A stretch of 44,884 nt of DNA from Candidatus Vecturithrix granuli (GCA_000739535.1 DF820465.1:468506-513389), one strand, 5' to 3'; numbered from the stretch's first letter, positions 26,501 through 34,168 are shown. Program-made: numbers and translations. Notes: generated from the letters alone by a model not told the origin.

Positions 26501-27109
26501 ACTCGCTCGAATCCCTACTTTGGCGAGCCAGTGCTGAAACTGGATCCGGATTTGGTCATTTTAACATTTTCAGTGGATGATATTGAAGGGAGACCGGATT
26601 CCCGAGAGCGTCCTGAAATAAACTTGTTGCCCCGGGATGTGCATCAATTCCTCTCCGATCGTTCTCGATTGTACCTTCTGCTCCATCGTACCTTCAATGA
26701 CGCGCTTTCCTCGACAGGTATCCGGCCTTCATACTCAGCATATCTGCAACGCCTGTATCGAGAGCATAGCCCGAAATGGCAGGAATTTCAGCAATCCCTC
26801 AATCTATTCATGGACACGGTGCAGCAAGCTCAGAAACCGATGCTGCTGGTGATCTTTCCTGCGCTCGAACACCTGGATGAAACCCATCCGTTTTTAGATT
26901 TATACGCTCACGTAAAAGACCTGGCAAGCGCCAAAGGGGTCGAAGTGCTCAACCTCTTTCCCGCATTTTATGGAAAAGACGCCTCAGCCCTGCGCGTCAG
27001 CCTGTTGAATAACCACCCGAATGCCCAGGCGTATGAGATTGCTGCCGAAGCGATCTATAACACGCTCATTGAAAAAAATCTGGTTACATTTCCCTTGTTT
27101 CGAGAATGA
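23600..27109 (+). CDS. YfhO-family membrane protein fused to an SGNH/GDSL hydrolase
   Basis: About 1169 residues. Residues 1 to about 790 form a YfhO-type protein: about a dozen membrane helices, an extracytoplasmic part (VLSEKYYPGWKAFVDG) and a last helix, as in GT-C-like proteins linked to glycosylation of surface polymers. A linker of about 60 residues follows (25975-26160), then one helix and an SGNH hydrolase with Ser919 (VGDSLTFGDG), which should remove O-acyl groups from a glycan. The usual GxND block reads SVDD, and the C-terminal His lies in LNNHPNAQ, so activity is plausible but not certain. The linker is encoded by palindromic, repeat-like DNA. Start at MFKQ has GAGGA upstream; two earlier starts are possible. 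Confidence 0.86.
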   Translation: MFKQPSSTFLTVAGLTLICVLFFSQLLFSGEIINATDILTQQYFWSFFIHENLFTDPCFQTWLPYINAGTPFSGGLDLVFQPVTLLTLLLFPAHIAINYEVVLYLFFMGVGMYLYMRELRLSQLSAFLAALFFMLNGEIVSLINAGHVNKIGAISPTPLVFWALERALRRKTLSAFLLTGAALGFQFWHSHVQISYYICIAVGIYFVMRVGLLYRQQRDLKQFSRFIVLGIVMVLVFLLLSAVRFLPLISFAQVSERAEGVSYEFATSWSMPPEELVTYIIPGFFGFRRANHYEDEQNVLDVPYWGRMPFTQTGRYFGILPLLLVGLALCFVRNKHVLTLGVIALIVLLLGMGQYIPIYKLLYAYIPGFNMFRVPQMILFLFAFATSALAGFGAEWLIIDLTEQKARRLRLFVLGGIILFLLCWLLTIYLSHADHEMISGFKDALLRKEATQEIAVQRFKNISAGLLRFDVIFGLSLFVLGLRLAANVRLRWFLAAFLALYLLDIGWFNAKYIDTISLEGSIYTSENDSIRYFKEHPGMYRILQATNTPESYGTFNKYLYHHLYSVSGYEAVGVQYYNEYLENMILGSPLVDLLNVRYIIVSKETQINEETPEVGKQFGPYNVVMNADAVLLENSHYLPRAFAVHQAQVLPSKNAIFSTLLDPSFDPREIVLVERELPSEFLVKRSTQQSVSSRLSRVDIIEYRHRIIRLKAEMADDGFLVLSEKYYPGWKAFVDGKQTDIYKANYTFQAIYAPKGSHEIIFTFQPTQFQTGLWITVLTGIGLCGFFIYEKRRASFPACSLPGDESPGCIPPPFQGEKSTSVSLFPDGELSLSKGEEVKEETPVQEQVSQAKKMRHPGNVIKNVSLIVISVILAIILIEILMQNSAMFQHGGDLAPRNDPNLTWQKPAGITRIMIVGDSLTFGDGVKATETYPYQLKEKLHSRLDGQFQVVNLGIMELNTDQQALILTRSNPYFGEPVLKLDPDLVILTFSVDDIEGRPDSRERPEINLLPRDVHQFLSDRSRLYLLLHRTFNDALSSTGIRPSYSAYLQRLYREHSPKWQEFQQSLNLFMDTVQQAQKPMLLVIFPALEHLDETHPFLDLYAHVKDLASAKGVEVLNLFPAFYGKDASALRVSLLNNHPNAQAYEIAAEAIYNTLIEKNLVTFPLFRE

Positions 27110-27264
27110 AACACTACAACAGATTCAAGAATGGAACGGATTAGCCGATTCATTCTCCGTTTAATTCTTTAATCCGCTGTGGTGCTTCGAGATGAAACAC
27201 TACAACGAATTGAAGAATGGAACGGATTTCTCCTTTTCATCCGTTTGATTCTTTAATCCGTTGT
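27104..27264. repeat. Tandem pair of ACAACGGAT-type inverted repeats (period 86 bp)
   Basis: ATGAAACACTACAAC occurs at 27106 and 27192. Each unit continues AAGAATGGAACGGAT and returns as ATCCGTTT.ATTCTTTAATCCG, making a long hairpin per unit. The first unit overlaps the stop codon of the YfhO-SGNH gene. Related to the repeat at 17010-17115. It fills the gap between two convergent genes and could act in termination. Confidence 0.75.
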
Positions 27265-27290
27265 TTCTTATGAGGAATCCATGTAATGAC

Positions 27291-28901
27291 TTATTTTCCG
27301 GATGCTTTACGTTGCAAAACCACAATCTCAGTGTCTTCATAGATAATCTCGTATGGAGAAGAAGGGGAAAACAATTTGATATGAAAGTCATGAATTTCCT
27401 GTGCTCTGCCAACATAAGGGCCTAATGCAAACTGTTGTTCTTCGAAGGTCGTTCCCGGTATTTTCCATGACCACCGGCCGGAAAGTTTGTTGTTAATGAT
27501 GACAAGTTCGGGCTGATAATATTGGAGCGCTTGTTCGTCAACGCCCCAGATTTTCTGAAACTTCGTAAAGTACGGGCTTTGATAGCTATAGGAATCAGCC
27601 AATATTGGAGTATCGGGGCTGAAGTGGTTTTCTATCCATGTAGTAGCCTGCATGTATTGGTGGTAATATTTCTGAGAAGCCCAATCCATAGAGTGAATGG
27701 TGTGCATCGTCAGCGGAAAGATGCAGAGCATACATCCCAGATAACAGCCCCATTGCCGGTGTTTTGTATGACATACTGTTTTAACAAGCTGAGAAAGACC
27801 GGTAAAGGCAAGCATGACGATAAATGGAAGCAGATGAAAAATATAGCGCGGCACTCGTGCATTTACGGTGAGCGCAAAGTAAAGAGAGACAATGCCGACG
27901 TATGCGCCCATACTGAAGAGCGTTCGATACAATGGCGTTCTGAGAAATTCTTGATATCTCGTTCTTTTTCGTATCATAACCACGACCAGAACAATCAATC
28001 CTATAACAACTAAGAGGCTGCCCCCGGTTTTGAATTCGGAATAGAACGTCGGAAACCAGAGTAACGGGTTGGTTGGTTCTATCCACCCTCTGGCGCCTGT
28101 AACGAGCTGCCCTTTACTATAGAGAATATCTTTAGACGCTTCCCCGAAATTCTTGATAATTGTAGGATTGGTGACGATCCAGGCTGCCAGAAAAAGAGCA
28201 AACATTCCGAATGCAACGCCAACCAGCTTACGATAATCTTTGAATAATATTTTACGCTGACGGTGGATATCATTGAGAAAGGCCAATGCTGAAGGCAGAA
28301 TGAGAAAGGGTAAGATAAAAATCCCTGAATATTTGGTACCAAAGGCGGCCCCTGCGATGATTGAGGCCAATAAGGCCTGAGAAAAACGATGACGACTCCA
28401 GGCGATGTATGCCGCCGCAGCAACTAACGCGGCTTGCAGCAGATCCGGATGGATATATTGCGCCCAATAGTATAAGTCTGGCGTGGAGGCCAGGAACCAG
28501 GCGGCATATAAAGCAAGCGTACTATTCTGACTGACCATCTTCGTGAGTTGATAGGTCAAAAACAGCAGGAGCACGTATGATTCTACCGAAATGAGGCGGC
28601 ATACGACCGCAATAAGGCGTTCATCTATTGCATAATTAAATCGTTCCAAAATTTTTATCAGATAAAATGCGACCGTATGGTAAAAATAGCCGTAGTTATA
28701 AAATCCCTGGGGGTCAACTCTGTTTTCAATGAGATTTCTCGCAAGAAGCTGGACAGCAAAGGGTTCATCCGCAGAAAACACGGATAAGACCGCCAGATTA
28801 TCGGTTCCATACTGAATATTGATGAACGCCGCCGTGACAAGCAGGAACAGAAAACAGTATATCAGGGCGTGAAACAATTTTTCCGGCAGGTGTACAGTCA
28901 T
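27291..28901 (-). CDS. GT39-like polytopic glycosyltransferase (GT-C)
   Basis: 536 residues with about ten membrane helices. An acidic residue in the first extracytoplasmic loop (SADEPFAVQLARN) followed by GFYNYGYFYHTVAF fits dolichyl-phosphate-mannose/ArnT-type GT-C transferases, which use polyprenyl-phosphate sugars at the outer membrane face of the inner membrane. The C-terminal segment (about 430-536) is a soluble domain with DTPILADSYSYQSPYF. Start has GGAGGAAAAG upstream. It is convergent with the glycan operon and divergent from the small gene pair at 28948, leaving only 46 bp for both promoters. Confidence 0.8.
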   Translation of the reverse strand: MTVHLPEKLFHALIYCFLFLLVTAAFINIQYGTDNLAVLSVFSADEPFAVQLLARNLIENRVDPQGFYNYGYFYHTVAFYLIKILERFNYAIDERLIAVVCRLISVESYVLLLFLTYQLTKMVSQNSTLALYAAWFLASTPDLYYWAQYIHPDLLQAALVAAAAYIAWSRHRFSQALLASIIAGAAFGTKYSGIFILPFLILPSALAFLNDIHRQRKILFKDYRKLVGVAFGMFALFLAAWIVTNPTIIKNFGEASKDILYSKGQLVTGARGWIEPTNPLLWFPTFYSEFKTGGSLLVVIGLIVLVVVMIRKRTRYQEFLRTPLYRTLFSMGAYVGIVSLYFALTVNARVPRYIFHLLPFIVMLAFTGLSQLVKTVCHTKHRQWGCYLGCMLCIFPLTMHTIHSMDWASQKYYHQYMQATTWIENHFSPDTPILADSYSYQSPYFTKFQKIWGVDEQALQYYQPELVIINNKLSGRWSWKIPGTTFEEQQFALGPYVGRAQEIHDFHIKLFSPSSPYEIIYEDTEIVVLQRKASGK

Positions 28902-28947
28902 CTTTTCCTCCTCAATTCATCTACACGTGAAATTTTTGAGATAGCCG

Positions 28948-29136
28948 ATGTGTATTGATGAATTAAAGAAAAGAATGAAAATAAAATCGTCAATCAAAAA
29001 ATCTCCGGATTCAAAAATTGACGATACACTTCAATGGGCAAAAGCTGAAAAACTATTTATAGACCAAAATCCAGCAAAATTTGAGAAAAAAGAGAGAAGG
29101 ATGTTTCGTGCTGAATTGCAAGGAGGAGAGATATGA
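28948..29136 (+). CDS. Small hypothetical protein, first of an overlapping pair
   Basis: 62 residues, highly charged (MKIKSSIKKSPDSKIDD, LQWAKAEKLFIDQNP). I do not recognise a family. A downstream ATG at residue 10 is an alternative start; neither has a strong ribosome site. It overlaps the following gene by 4 nt (ATGA), so the two are almost certainly co-translated. Two short genes with this coupling look like a regulatory or toxin-antitoxin-type module, but no motif supports that. Confidence 0.5.
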   Translation: MCIDELKKRMKIKSSIKKSPDSKIDDTLQWAKAEKLFIDQNPAKFEKKERRMFRAELQGGEI

Positions 29137-29417
29137 CTGTCAAAGAAGTGCTTATCATCATCAATAATCTTGATGTCTCAGGGGTACGAAGGAAATTGAG
29201 ATCCAAACATGCACTGATTCAGATTAATCGCAATGGCGAAATCGAAGGTATCTATCAGTATAAAAAGCTTCCCTCTGAAGCCCAACAACTTGCGGCCTTA
29301 AAAAAGCATCCCGGGACGATCCAACTCCCTGCATCAGAAGACACTTATCAGGATGAACGCGAGCTTCAACATGCCATTCAAAAGAGGATGTGGCTCTTTG
29401 ATCACATGAAACAATGA
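29133..29417 (+). CDS. Small hypothetical protein, second of an overlapping pair
   Basis: 94 residues, soluble, with a strong AAGGAGGAG site before the ATG. It begins with a possible helix-strand unit (VKEVLIIINNLDVSGVRRKL) and later HALIQINRNGEIEGIYQYKKL. The C-terminus is helical (ERELQHAIQKRMWLFDHM). No recognised family. Good ribosome site and the 4-nt overlap support it as a real gene. It lies between the GT39-like gene and the orphan Rhs tip. Confidence 0.6.
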   Translation: MTVKEVLIIINNLDVSGVRRKLRSKHALIQINRNGEIEGIYQYKKLPSEAQQLAALKKHPGTIQLPASEDTYQDERELQHAIQKRMWLFDHMKQ

Positions 29418-29518
29418 GACGCCGATATTTGTTTGGCTTTGTAGGGTGGGTATCTGTGCTACGTGTTTACCTACTGATTGATGTTCTTTGACATAATTGC
29501 GAAGGGGACGGCCTGGGT

Positions 29519-30706
29519 GTGGCGCAGCAGCAGGACGGCGTGTTCACCTGGATTCATTCGGATCACCTGCACAGCGCGACCGTGCTGACCGACGCCGACG
29601 GCCTCGACATCCGCCGCCTGGCCTACGCCGCCTTTGGGGAGGAAGCCGCAAACAGCGGCCCCGGTGCGGCCCCAACCTACACCTACACCGACAAAGAACG
29701 GGACAGCAGCGGCCTGCTGTACTACGGCGCGCGCTATTACGACCCAGCCCTGGCGCGCTTCATCACCGCCGACAGCGTGTATGACGCCGGCCCGCAAGGC
29801 CTGAACCGCTACTCCTACGCCCTGAACAATCCCATCCTCTACCGCGACCCGACGGGGCAGTTTATTAATGGGCCAGATGATGAGAATGATCCCCTCAGCT
29901 ATGGTGCTGTGACCGGTTCCCAGGAACAATTTCAGGATGGGACTGCCCTGATTCATGATGGTAGAGATGGTACAGCGGATCAAACCATACGGACATATCT
30001 GGCAGGCGGCTATGCTGCCTTTCCGCCTGCACCATCCATCTCTCATCTGCCGATGTCCTGGAATGTCGATTGCAGAATGCGTGGGCCTTTTGGCCCACAT
30101 GGTGGCATCATCGATCGTTTCATGTATAGTGGGTGGGCCGCTGGATTCGCAAATCAGTGGGAGCGTTCCGCTAGAGAAAGCCGCGACATTTTGTATGGGC
30201 TGGTGGAGCGTTATCCTTGCGCAGAGACCATCGCGTTGGCGACGATGATCACCACCTCGATAGATTTCGGTTCAGGATTGGTTGATACGCTCCGCTTAGG
30301 GGAAGGCATGGCCGAAGGAGGGTGGGGATATGGCAAAGATGTCCTGCGGGCAACTGTCATTGTGTCCCACAGTTTCAAAGTATTAAGAGGAATAGGAGTG
30401 CGTGGTGAATTTGGTTCTGGAAGATTTTATCAATGGAATGAATTCTTAGATTGGGCGTCGGAAAATAAAGGATACTTAAATAGTGCAATGACTCCTGGAT
30501 GGAATAACACATTTAAATTGATTCAAGGACTTCCAAAACCTTTGAAACAGGTTGGAATGATAGGGTTTAAAACCGCAAATTTAGCTCACTATGCCAGAGC
30601 AACAAAATTGTATGTTTATGGCGATGCGCTTTCTGGTTTCGGTAAATGGGAAAGATGGATCGTCAATTTTGTTGGAGGGATAATAGAGCATATTCCTGGA
30701 AAGTAG
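29519..30706 (+). CDS. Orphan Rhs C-terminal tip (core end plus possible toxin domain)
   Basis: 395 residues from a GTG. It starts inside the Rhs/YD core (TWIHSDHLHSATVLTD) and contains the hallmark end of the core: YTDKERDSSGLLYYGARYYD, then NPILYRDPTGQFI at about residue 105-118. The rest is a variable tip; residues about 300-395 (FYQWNEFLDWASENKGYL...) could be a toxin domain but match nothing I know. In-frame codons upstream to 29492 still look like core, then a stop, so the large N-terminal cage is missing. Composition changes from GC-rich (core) to AT-rich (tip), as in modular tip exchange. It may be a silent displaced tip or a dead fragment. Confidence 0.65.
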   Translation: MAQQQDGVFTWIHSDHLHSATVLTDADGLDIRRLAYAAFGEEAANSGPGAAPTYTYTDKERDSSGLLYYGARYYDPALARFITADSVYDAGPQGLNRYSYALNNPILYRDPTGQFINGPDDENDPLSYGAVTGSQEQFQDGTALIHDGRDGTADQTIRTYLAGGYAAFPPAPSISHLPMSWNVDCRMRGPFGPHGGIIDRFMYSGWAAGFANQWERSARESRDILYGLVERYPCAETIALATMITTSIDFGSGLVDTLRLGEGMAEGGWGYGKDVLRATVIVSHSFKVLRGIGVRGEFGSGRFYQWNEFLDWASENKGYLNSAMTPGWNNTFKLIQGLPKPLKQVGMIGFKTANLAHYARATKLYVYGDALSGFGKWERWIVNFVGGIIEHIPGK

Positions 30707-30744
30707 GAGGACTTTTCTTCTCAAAAAAATGAGGAGAATAATTC

Positions 30745-32049
30745 ATGAAAAGAAAAATACTCTCTGAAATATCTGTAAGTCAAATAACATCATCGTGGTT
30801 GGCCCATTCATTCATCGTCAGCCCAGACAACAAACGAGTAGCCTATATTGTCAAGAAAAACAGATGGGGGTTCATAGGTCGATATTCATTTGCAGTCATT
30901 GATAAAGATACAGGAAATCACTACTCTCGTGTTGCAAATATGCTTTTCAGCCCGGACAGTCAGCGAATTGCGTATCTGGCATCTACAGCCACAACGGCTT
31001 TTGCTATCATTGATGGACAAAAAGGGAAGCCCTATGATGAGATTTGGGAAGGTTTGACGTTCAGTCCCAATAGTCAAAGGATGGCCTATCCGGTTCGATT
31101 AGCTGATCAAAGCTTTGTGGTGATCGATGCAGAGGAAGAGAAATACTATGATGCGTTACTTACACCTCCGGTTTTTAGTCCGGATAGCCAATACATCGCG
31201 TATGGAGCCCGAACAGGTCATACAAGTTTTGTGGTTGTGAATGGGCAAGAAGGGAAACCGTATGTTGGTATTGATAAACCATGTTTTAGTCCGAAAAATC
31301 AACATGTAGCTTATGCAGCCAAAATCGCTCACAAATGGTGTATTGTAGTAGATGGACATGAGGGAACGCCATACGATAGTATTGTGGAACTTCAGTTTAG
31401 TCCGGACGGTGAGCAGATAGGGTATGCAGCGAGAATTGAGAACAAGTGGCTGTGTGTATTAGGAAAACAGGAAGGGAAGTTGTATGATAACATCGGTGGA
31501 CTCACGTTCAGTCCGAATAGTCAATGTGTCGCTTACGGAGCCAGAATTGGCAACAAATCGCTGATTGTGAGAAATAGACACGAAGGAATCCCTTGTGAGC
31601 AAATTTTAAAAGGGATCATTTTTAGTACTGATAGTCAACGGATGGCTTATAGGGGCCGGTTTAAGAAGAAGAGTTGTGTGATTGTCAATGATCGACAAGG
31701 AAGGCTGTATGACAATGTCGGCGATTTCATCTTTAGCCCGGATAGCCGACAAGTCGCGTATGGAGCAAGAATTGGTAAAAAGTTTTTTGTGGTTGTAGAT
31801 GAACAAGAAGGACAACGGTATGATGATGTTGGCCCGCTCGCGTTTAGTCCAGATAGCCAGCATCTTGCCTATCGGGCTCGAATAGGTAAGAAGGAATGTG
31901 TGGTGATCGATGACAATGAAGGAAAATCCTACGATGCCATTATTTACCAGGGCGGCGGCCGGATCGTGTTTGACGCGCCGGACCGACTGCATTATCTGGC
32001 GCAGGAAGGGAAGCATATCTTACTGGTGGAAGAACAGATCGTTGATTGA
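30745..32049 (+). CDS. Cytoplasmic beta-propeller repeat protein (PD40/TolB-like)
   Basis: 434 residues made of about eleven units of 37-42 residues with consensus FSPDSQxxAYxARxGxKxxVV followed by DGxEGxxYDxI. These are WD40-like PD40 blades, as in TolB-type propellers. No signal peptide or membrane segment is visible, so it is probably cytoplasmic. The ATG follows GAGGAGAATAATTC, 38 bp after the Rhs tip. Position right behind an Rhs tip is where an immunity gene is expected, but a propeller is not a known immunity type, so this is only a possibility. Base composition is AT-richer than neighbours. Confidence 0.75.
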   Translation: MKRKILSEISVSQITSSWLAHSFIVSPDNKRVAYIVKKNRWGFIGRYSFAVIDKDTGNHYSRVANMLFSPDSQRIAYLASTATTAFAIIDGQKGKPYDEIWEGLTFSPNSQRMAYPVRLADQSFVVIDAEEEKYYDALLTPPVFSPDSQYIAYGARTGHTSFVVVNGQEGKPYVGIDKPCFSPKNQHVAYAAKIAHKWCIVVDGHEGTPYDSIVELQFSPDGEQIGYAARIENKWLCVLGKQEGKLYDNIGGLTFSPNSQCVAYGARIGNKSLIVRNRHEGIPCEQILKGIIFSTDSQRMAYRGRFKKKSCVIVNDRQGRLYDNVGDFIFSPDSRQVAYGARIGKKFFVVVDEQEGQRYDDVGPLAFSPDSQHLAYRARIGKKECVVIDDNEGKSYDAIIYQGGGRIVFDAPDRLHYLAQEGKHILLVEEQIVD

Positions 32050-32085
32050 ACACCATCATTGAAACACCCATATACTCAGGAGGTT

Positions 32086-32394
32086 ATGATGCAACAGAAA
32101 CGTTTTATGTGTGGAACATTGGTTTTCGTGATTGTACTCCTGCTGCTGGCCGGTCAGCCGGCGGCGCAGGCCGAGGAAGTGACGCTGAGTGCGGCGTTTG
32201 CATCGCCCTCCGGCGCACGCGGCACGTTGGTGATGACGGTGGACGTGGCAGAACCAATAGGATATCCGGCTTTGCCTGCGCCGAGTGTAGCAAGTCCGCC
32301 AGCTACCCTGGTTCCGGAACCCGGCACGCTCGTCCTGGTTGGACTTGGATTATTGGGACTGGCATGGGGAAGGAAGAGGCGGCGAGCACGCTAA
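32086..32394 (+). CDS. Small PEP-CTERM sorted protein
   Basis: 102 residues. An N-terminal signal peptide (about residues 1-26, ending AAQA-EE) is followed by a short, Pro/Ala-rich body and a C-terminal tripartite signal: VPEPGTLVLVG, a hydrophobic helix, then RKRRRAR. This is the PEP-CTERM signal processed by exosortase in exopolysaccharide-producing Gram-negative bacteria. No exosortase is in the window. The body is very short for the class, so it may be a shrunken gene. The ATG follows AGGAGGTT; a second ATG follows directly. The nearby glycan locus fits the known link of PEP-CTERM proteins with EPS. Confidence 0.8.
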   Translation: MMQQKRFMCGTLVFVIVLLLLAGQPAAQAEEVTLSAAFASPSGARGTLVMTVDVAEPIGYPALPAPSVASPPATLVPEPGTLVLVGLGLLGLAWGRKRRRAR

Positions 32395-32481
32395 ACAATC
32401 AGAGGGACATTTCAGACAAATTTTCCCCTTGACATCTTTGGAAAGTTATAGTGAAGAATGAGGGTAGGAGGAATAGGTATT

Positions 32482-32739
32482 ATGGAAGCTGTATGTTCTA
32501 TTCAGACTGTCACGTCTGACTTTCTCATGATCACGGGTATGAGAAAATATTTTGGACAACAGGTGGAAATTATTATTCTCCCTCTTGAACAGCCTGAAAA
32601 GAAGCTTGAGAAGCCAAAGGAATCCATTGACGTCACACGTGTCAGAGGGTATCTTCATCAATATGCCAATCCCGCGTTGATTGAGCAGGAAAAGGACGCC
32701 TGGAAACTGGCGATGAAAGAGAAACATGCAATTCGTTGA
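32482..32739 (+). CDS. Probable antitoxin of a PIN-type toxin-antitoxin pair
   Basis: 85 residues: an N-terminal small strand-rich part (VCSIQTVTSDFLMITGMRKY, QQVEIIILPL) and a charged C-terminal helix region (RVRGYLHQYANPALIEQEKD). This layout is common for antitoxins that bind DNA with the N-terminus and the toxin with the tail. The start at MEAVCS lies behind AGGAGG; an ATG eight codons upstream is possible. It overlaps the PIN-domain remnant by 14 nt, the usual gene order of such pairs. Because the toxin is broken, it is now probably a solitary antitoxin. Family call is from context and by eye. Confidence 0.6.
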   Translation: MEAVCSIQTVTSDFLMITGMRKYFGQQVEIIILPLEQPEKKLEKPKESIDVTRVRGYLHQYANPALIEQEKDAWKLAMKEKHAIR

Positions 32740-33131
32740 CGCAAATAGGGCGTGTATCAAGCTGAACGGGAAGAAATTTGAAAAGGCATCTCAGGCTTGT
32801 TCAAGTATCCCAATATTCATATCACAGATGAAACTGTATTAAAAAAGGCGGTAGTGGTTAAATGTAATGACACAGAAGGTTATGGACACGCTCTCCGGAG
32901 TGCGCAAGCTCTGCTTGCGCGGCCAAAGCAGAGCTTTGGCACTCCGAAAAATGTCCATAACCTTGCATGTCAATACAGTTAACCACTACCAAAAAGGCAT
33001 TTCAGAGCTTTTCCGAGAAGAAGCTGGACTTTGTGGATGCATTGCTCATTGGATACAACAAGATACGCAAGGTAAAGGTGTTTAGTTTTGACAAAAAAGT
33101 CAATAAACTCCTCAACGAACCTGTCGAATAA
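32726..33131 (+). pseudogene. PIN-domain toxin, broken by frameshift, deletion and MITE
   Basis: Starts MQFVDANR, as PIN ribonucleases do (first acidic residue Asp5). After KKFEKASQ the frame shifts: LFKYPNIHITDETVLKKA is read from the next frame. The element at 32850-32990 then interrupts it. Behind the element the same frame resumes: AFQSFSEKKLDFVDALLIGY, then VKVFSFDKKVNKLL and TAA at 33129, with the expected FVDALL acidic site. About 10 residues near the start and roughly 40 in the middle seem missing compared with the family, so decay probably began before the insertion. Confidence 0.8.
32850..32990. mobile_element. MITE with GGTAGTGGTTAA ends (141 bp, 8-bp duplication)
   Basis: Terminal inverted repeats of 38 bp (32850-32887 and 32953-32990; 5 mismatches) beginning GGTAGTGGTTAA. 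AAAAAGGC lies on both sides (32842-32849, 32991-32998), an 8-bp target duplication. The inner palindrome (32896-32946) has arms CGGAGTGCGCAAGC and GCTTTGGCACTCCG, related to those in the other MITEs. No coding capacity. The transposase family that mobilised it is not clear; several with 8-bp duplications are possible. Confidence 0.85.
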
Positions 33132-33214
33132 CACATTTTCAGGCGGGGGAATGTGTTCCTCAGCGTATTGTGCCAGATTCACAAAGATTTTCTGCCTGCT
33201 GATGAGCAAAATTT

Positions 33215-34168
33215 ATGAATTCTCCGATAATTTCCGTAATTCTTCCCAGACGAAGTCAGGATTCTGCCGAACAGGCTATTCAGGCCATTTTGCAGTGCGA
33301 TTATCCGCAAGCGCAGCTTGAAATTCTGGAAGTGATCGGCGAAAACCCGTCGCAACAACGGAATCGCGCAGCGGCGGCCGCCAAAGGGGAGCTTCTCTAT
33401 TTTCTCGATAACGATTCCCTTGTGACGCCCGATCTGTTTTCTCGTATTGTACAGTACTATCAAGAAAAAGATGATTTGGCGGGAGTCGGCGGTCCCAACC
33501 TTACACCTGAAACCGATAGTTTTCTGCAAAAGTCCTTTGGCTATGCCCTGGCCTCGCCGTTTGCGCATTTTAAGATGGCGGCCCGCTACACATCAACTGG
33601 CAAGGTGCGCGAGACTGATGAAAAGGAATTGATTTTATGTAATTTGAGCGTACGCCGTGATATTTTTTTGCAGGAACACGGCTTGAATGAGAGCCTGTAT
33701 CCAAATGAGGAGAATGAATTTATCAATCGTCTGCTCAGGAAAGGATATCGGTTTCTTTACGATCCTGAGGCGGTGGTTTATCGTTCGCGCCGCACACGGA
33801 TTCGTGACTTTATCAAGCAATTTCTGCGCTACGGCAGGGGTCGGGTTGAACAAATGCAGGTGGAAGGGTTTTCCTGGAAATCGCTGTTGTTTCTCGCACC
33901 TCTGGGGCTGCTGGGCTATCTTGCGGGCTGTATTGGCTTGAGCCTGGTTATGATTCTGCCCTGGTGGGTATTTCTCCCAATTTGGTTGTATGGAGGGTTC
34001 GCGCTCTTTGCAGCTTTTCAGTCTGCGCTTCAGGCAAAAGAGTTCTGGCCTGCACTGCTGCTCCCGCTCTGGTCGTTTGCCATGCACCTGGCGTATGGCG
34101 CCGGGCTTGTCGTTGGATTTTGGCAATCATGCGCTCCGGCAATCCACAGCACATTTTCTCGGAAATAG
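33215..34168 (+). CDS. Glycosyltransferase family 2, membrane-anchored
   Basis: 317 residues. GT-A fold starting ISVILPRRSQDSAEQ; the metal site DXD is Asp65-Asn66-Asp67 (FLDNDS), and LYPNEENEFINRLLRKG corresponds to the ED acceptor motif. Two to three C-terminal membrane helices (from about residue 225) anchor it. It probably transfers a sugar to a membrane-linked acceptor. The ribosome site is weak and the start is not sharply defined. It stands apart from the main glycan cluster and its TAG stop overlaps the first base of a GGAGTG palindrome. Confidence 0.85.
   Translation: MNSPIISVILPRRSQDSAEQAIQAILQCDYPQAQLEILEVIGENPSQQRNRAAAAAKGELLYFLDNDSLVTPDLFSRIVQYYQEKDDLAGVGGPNLTPETDSFLQKSFGYALASPFAHFKMAARYTSTGKVRETDEKELILCNLSVRRDIFLQEHGLNESLYPNEENEFINRLLRKGYRFLYDPEAVVYRSRRTRIRDFIKQFLRYGRGRVEQMQVEGFSWKSLLFLAPLGLLGYLAGCIGLSLVMILPWWVFLPIWLYGGFALFAAFQSALQAKEFWPALLLPLWSFAMHLAYGAGLVVGFWQSCAPAIHSTFSRK

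Noticed and set aside
29519-30706. Complete Rhs gene
   Set aside because: The frame is closed by TGA at 29489 and only a few core residues precede the YD-repeat end, so the large N-terminal shell is missing.
30745-32049. Firm call of the propeller as Rhs immunity protein
   Set aside because: Only position supports it; no known immunity family has this repeat architecture, so it is kept as a possibility only.
32429-32451. Promoter for the antitoxin gene
   Set aside because: TTGACA is present but no fitting -10 at 16-18 bp.
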